Shown in pieces: positions 12,814 to 12,951 of a stretch of DNA of 12,951 nucleotides. Source of the DNA: Solibacillus sp045640265 (GTDB taxonomy: Bacteria > Bacillota > Bacilli > Bacillales_A > Planococcaceae); contig JAZUES010000109.1 of the NCBI GenBank assembly GCA_045640265.1, positions 1-12,951 on the forward strand, read 5' to 3'. The notes under the pieces were generated by a model. It searched no databases, was not told the DNA's origin, and saw only the letters and a program-made list of their open reading frames with translations. The translations under genes were made by a program, and so were the position numbers. Numbering within the stretch: the first letter of the stretch is position 1; each line of letters starts with the position of its first letter.

Positions 12814-12845
12814 GAAAAACACCATTTTGCAAAATGGTGTTTTTC
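12814..12845. terminator. 32-bp perfect palindrome, probable bidirectional terminator
   Basis: GAAAAACACCATTTTG (12814-12829) is followed directly by its exact complement (12830-12845). A transcript in either direction folds ACACCATTTTG/CAAAATGGTGT and ends in five T. It may end transcription from the GrpB-family gene and from a leftward gene beyond the window. Confidence 0.8.
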
Positions 12846-12951
12846 TACTTTAGGGACAGCCCCATAACTTTATCAAGAAAAATCAACATTCAATTTAACA
12901 GCGACTATTCCTTAATAAAATATTGATTAATTGGTCTTCCAACATTGCCGT

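Larger units (their letters stand above)
12665..12862. repeat. 8-bp inverted repeats bounding a 198-bp non-coding segment
   Basis: GGGCTGTC (12665-12672) and GACAGCCC (12855-12862) are exact complements; with mismatches the match runs to about 12 of 15 positions. They enclose the structured repeat and the palindrome. GGGNCTGTCC-type ends recur in terminators and in ends of some insertion sequences of these genomes. I see no target-site duplication, so a MITE is only one possibility. Confidence 0.4.
12606..12951. other. Non-coding right-end region with repeat, palindrome and flanking inverted repeats
   Basis: No real gene is seen in these 346 bp. They hold GGGCTGTC (12665-12672), a GC-rich structured repeat (12697-12802), a 32-bp palindrome (12814-12845) and GACAGCCC (12855-12862). 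A rightward reading of 69 codons from 12717 follows the folded repeat and is not credible. Beyond 12863 the sequence is AT-rich; a leftward gene may end here from outside the window but too little is visible. Confidence 0.7.

Noticed and set aside
12717..12926. 69-codon frame in the right-end repeat
   Set aside because: It follows the folded repeat and the palindrome, has no ribosome site and resembles no protein.
12905..12951. Leftward 15-codon frame ending GRPINQYFIKE and a stop
   Set aside because: It could be the 3' end of a gene beyond the window, with the palindrome as its terminator, but it is too short and a second frame is also open here.
1..12951. tRNA, rRNA, prophage, transposase, toxin-antitoxin or defence genes
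   Set aside because: No sequence with these features was recognised on either strand.

Overview
The window looks like a chromosomal segment of a low-GC Firmicute, most likely a Planococcaceae-type Bacillales (Solibacillus/Lysinibacillus relatives). This rests on codon and base composition, strong GGAGG-type ribosome binding sites, sigma-A-like promoters, close protein similarity to Bacillus subtilis YqfP/Q/R/S/T, and a GC-rich structured intergenic repeat of a kind common in these genomes. I cannot name the species. The core is the conserved ispH-yqfQ-cshB-nfo-yqfT block known from B. subtilis, but split by inserted genes and rearranged in orientation.

Left part (1-2353): znuC and znuB, a high-affinity zinc ABC transporter, read leftward; znuB runs off the left edge. 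They start from a good promoter just upstream of a near-perfect Zur operator, so they should be switched on by zinc starvation. yqfT (DUF2624) is divergent from the same control region. It converges on a short, orphan GlnR-like MerR regulator, and a hairpin terminator lies between them.

Middle (2589-6530): a leftward series of an exported penicillin-binding protein 4-type carboxypeptidase (S13), endonuclease IV (nfo) and the DEAD-box RNA helicase cshB. cshB has a strong promoter and a hairpin-bearing leader; nfo follows it with an intercistronic hairpin, and a 13-bp-stem terminator closes nfo. dac has its own terminator.

Centre-right (6596-10624): yqfQ/vrrA-like on the + strand, carrying a 12-bp tandem repeat; then a two-gene leftward operon with a 4-nt overlap (HAD phosphatase, then YvbK-like GNAT acetyltransferase); a 64-aa zinc-ribbon protein; an ECF-type sigma factor whose 3' end overlaps a single-pass membrane protein resembling sigma-regulator (anti-sigma) proteins; and a small DUF1450 cysteine-motif protein on the minus strand.

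Right (10625-12951): ispH, the last enzyme of the MEP isoprenoid pathway; a GrpB/UPF0157 nucleotidyltransferase-fold protein; and about 350 bp of non-coding DNA holding a structured repeat, a 32-bp perfect palindrome acting as a probable bidirectional terminator, and flanking inverted repeats.

Most of the window is ordinary housekeeping and regulatory DNA. The parts most worth a second look are the orphan truncated GlnR-like protein, the independent VNTR-like array in yqfQ at the same locus as the B. anthracis vrrA marker, the uncharacterised sigma/anti-sigma pair, and the structured repeat near the right end. I see no convincing sign of a wholly new system, CRISPR array, tRNA, rRNA, prophage or transposase.
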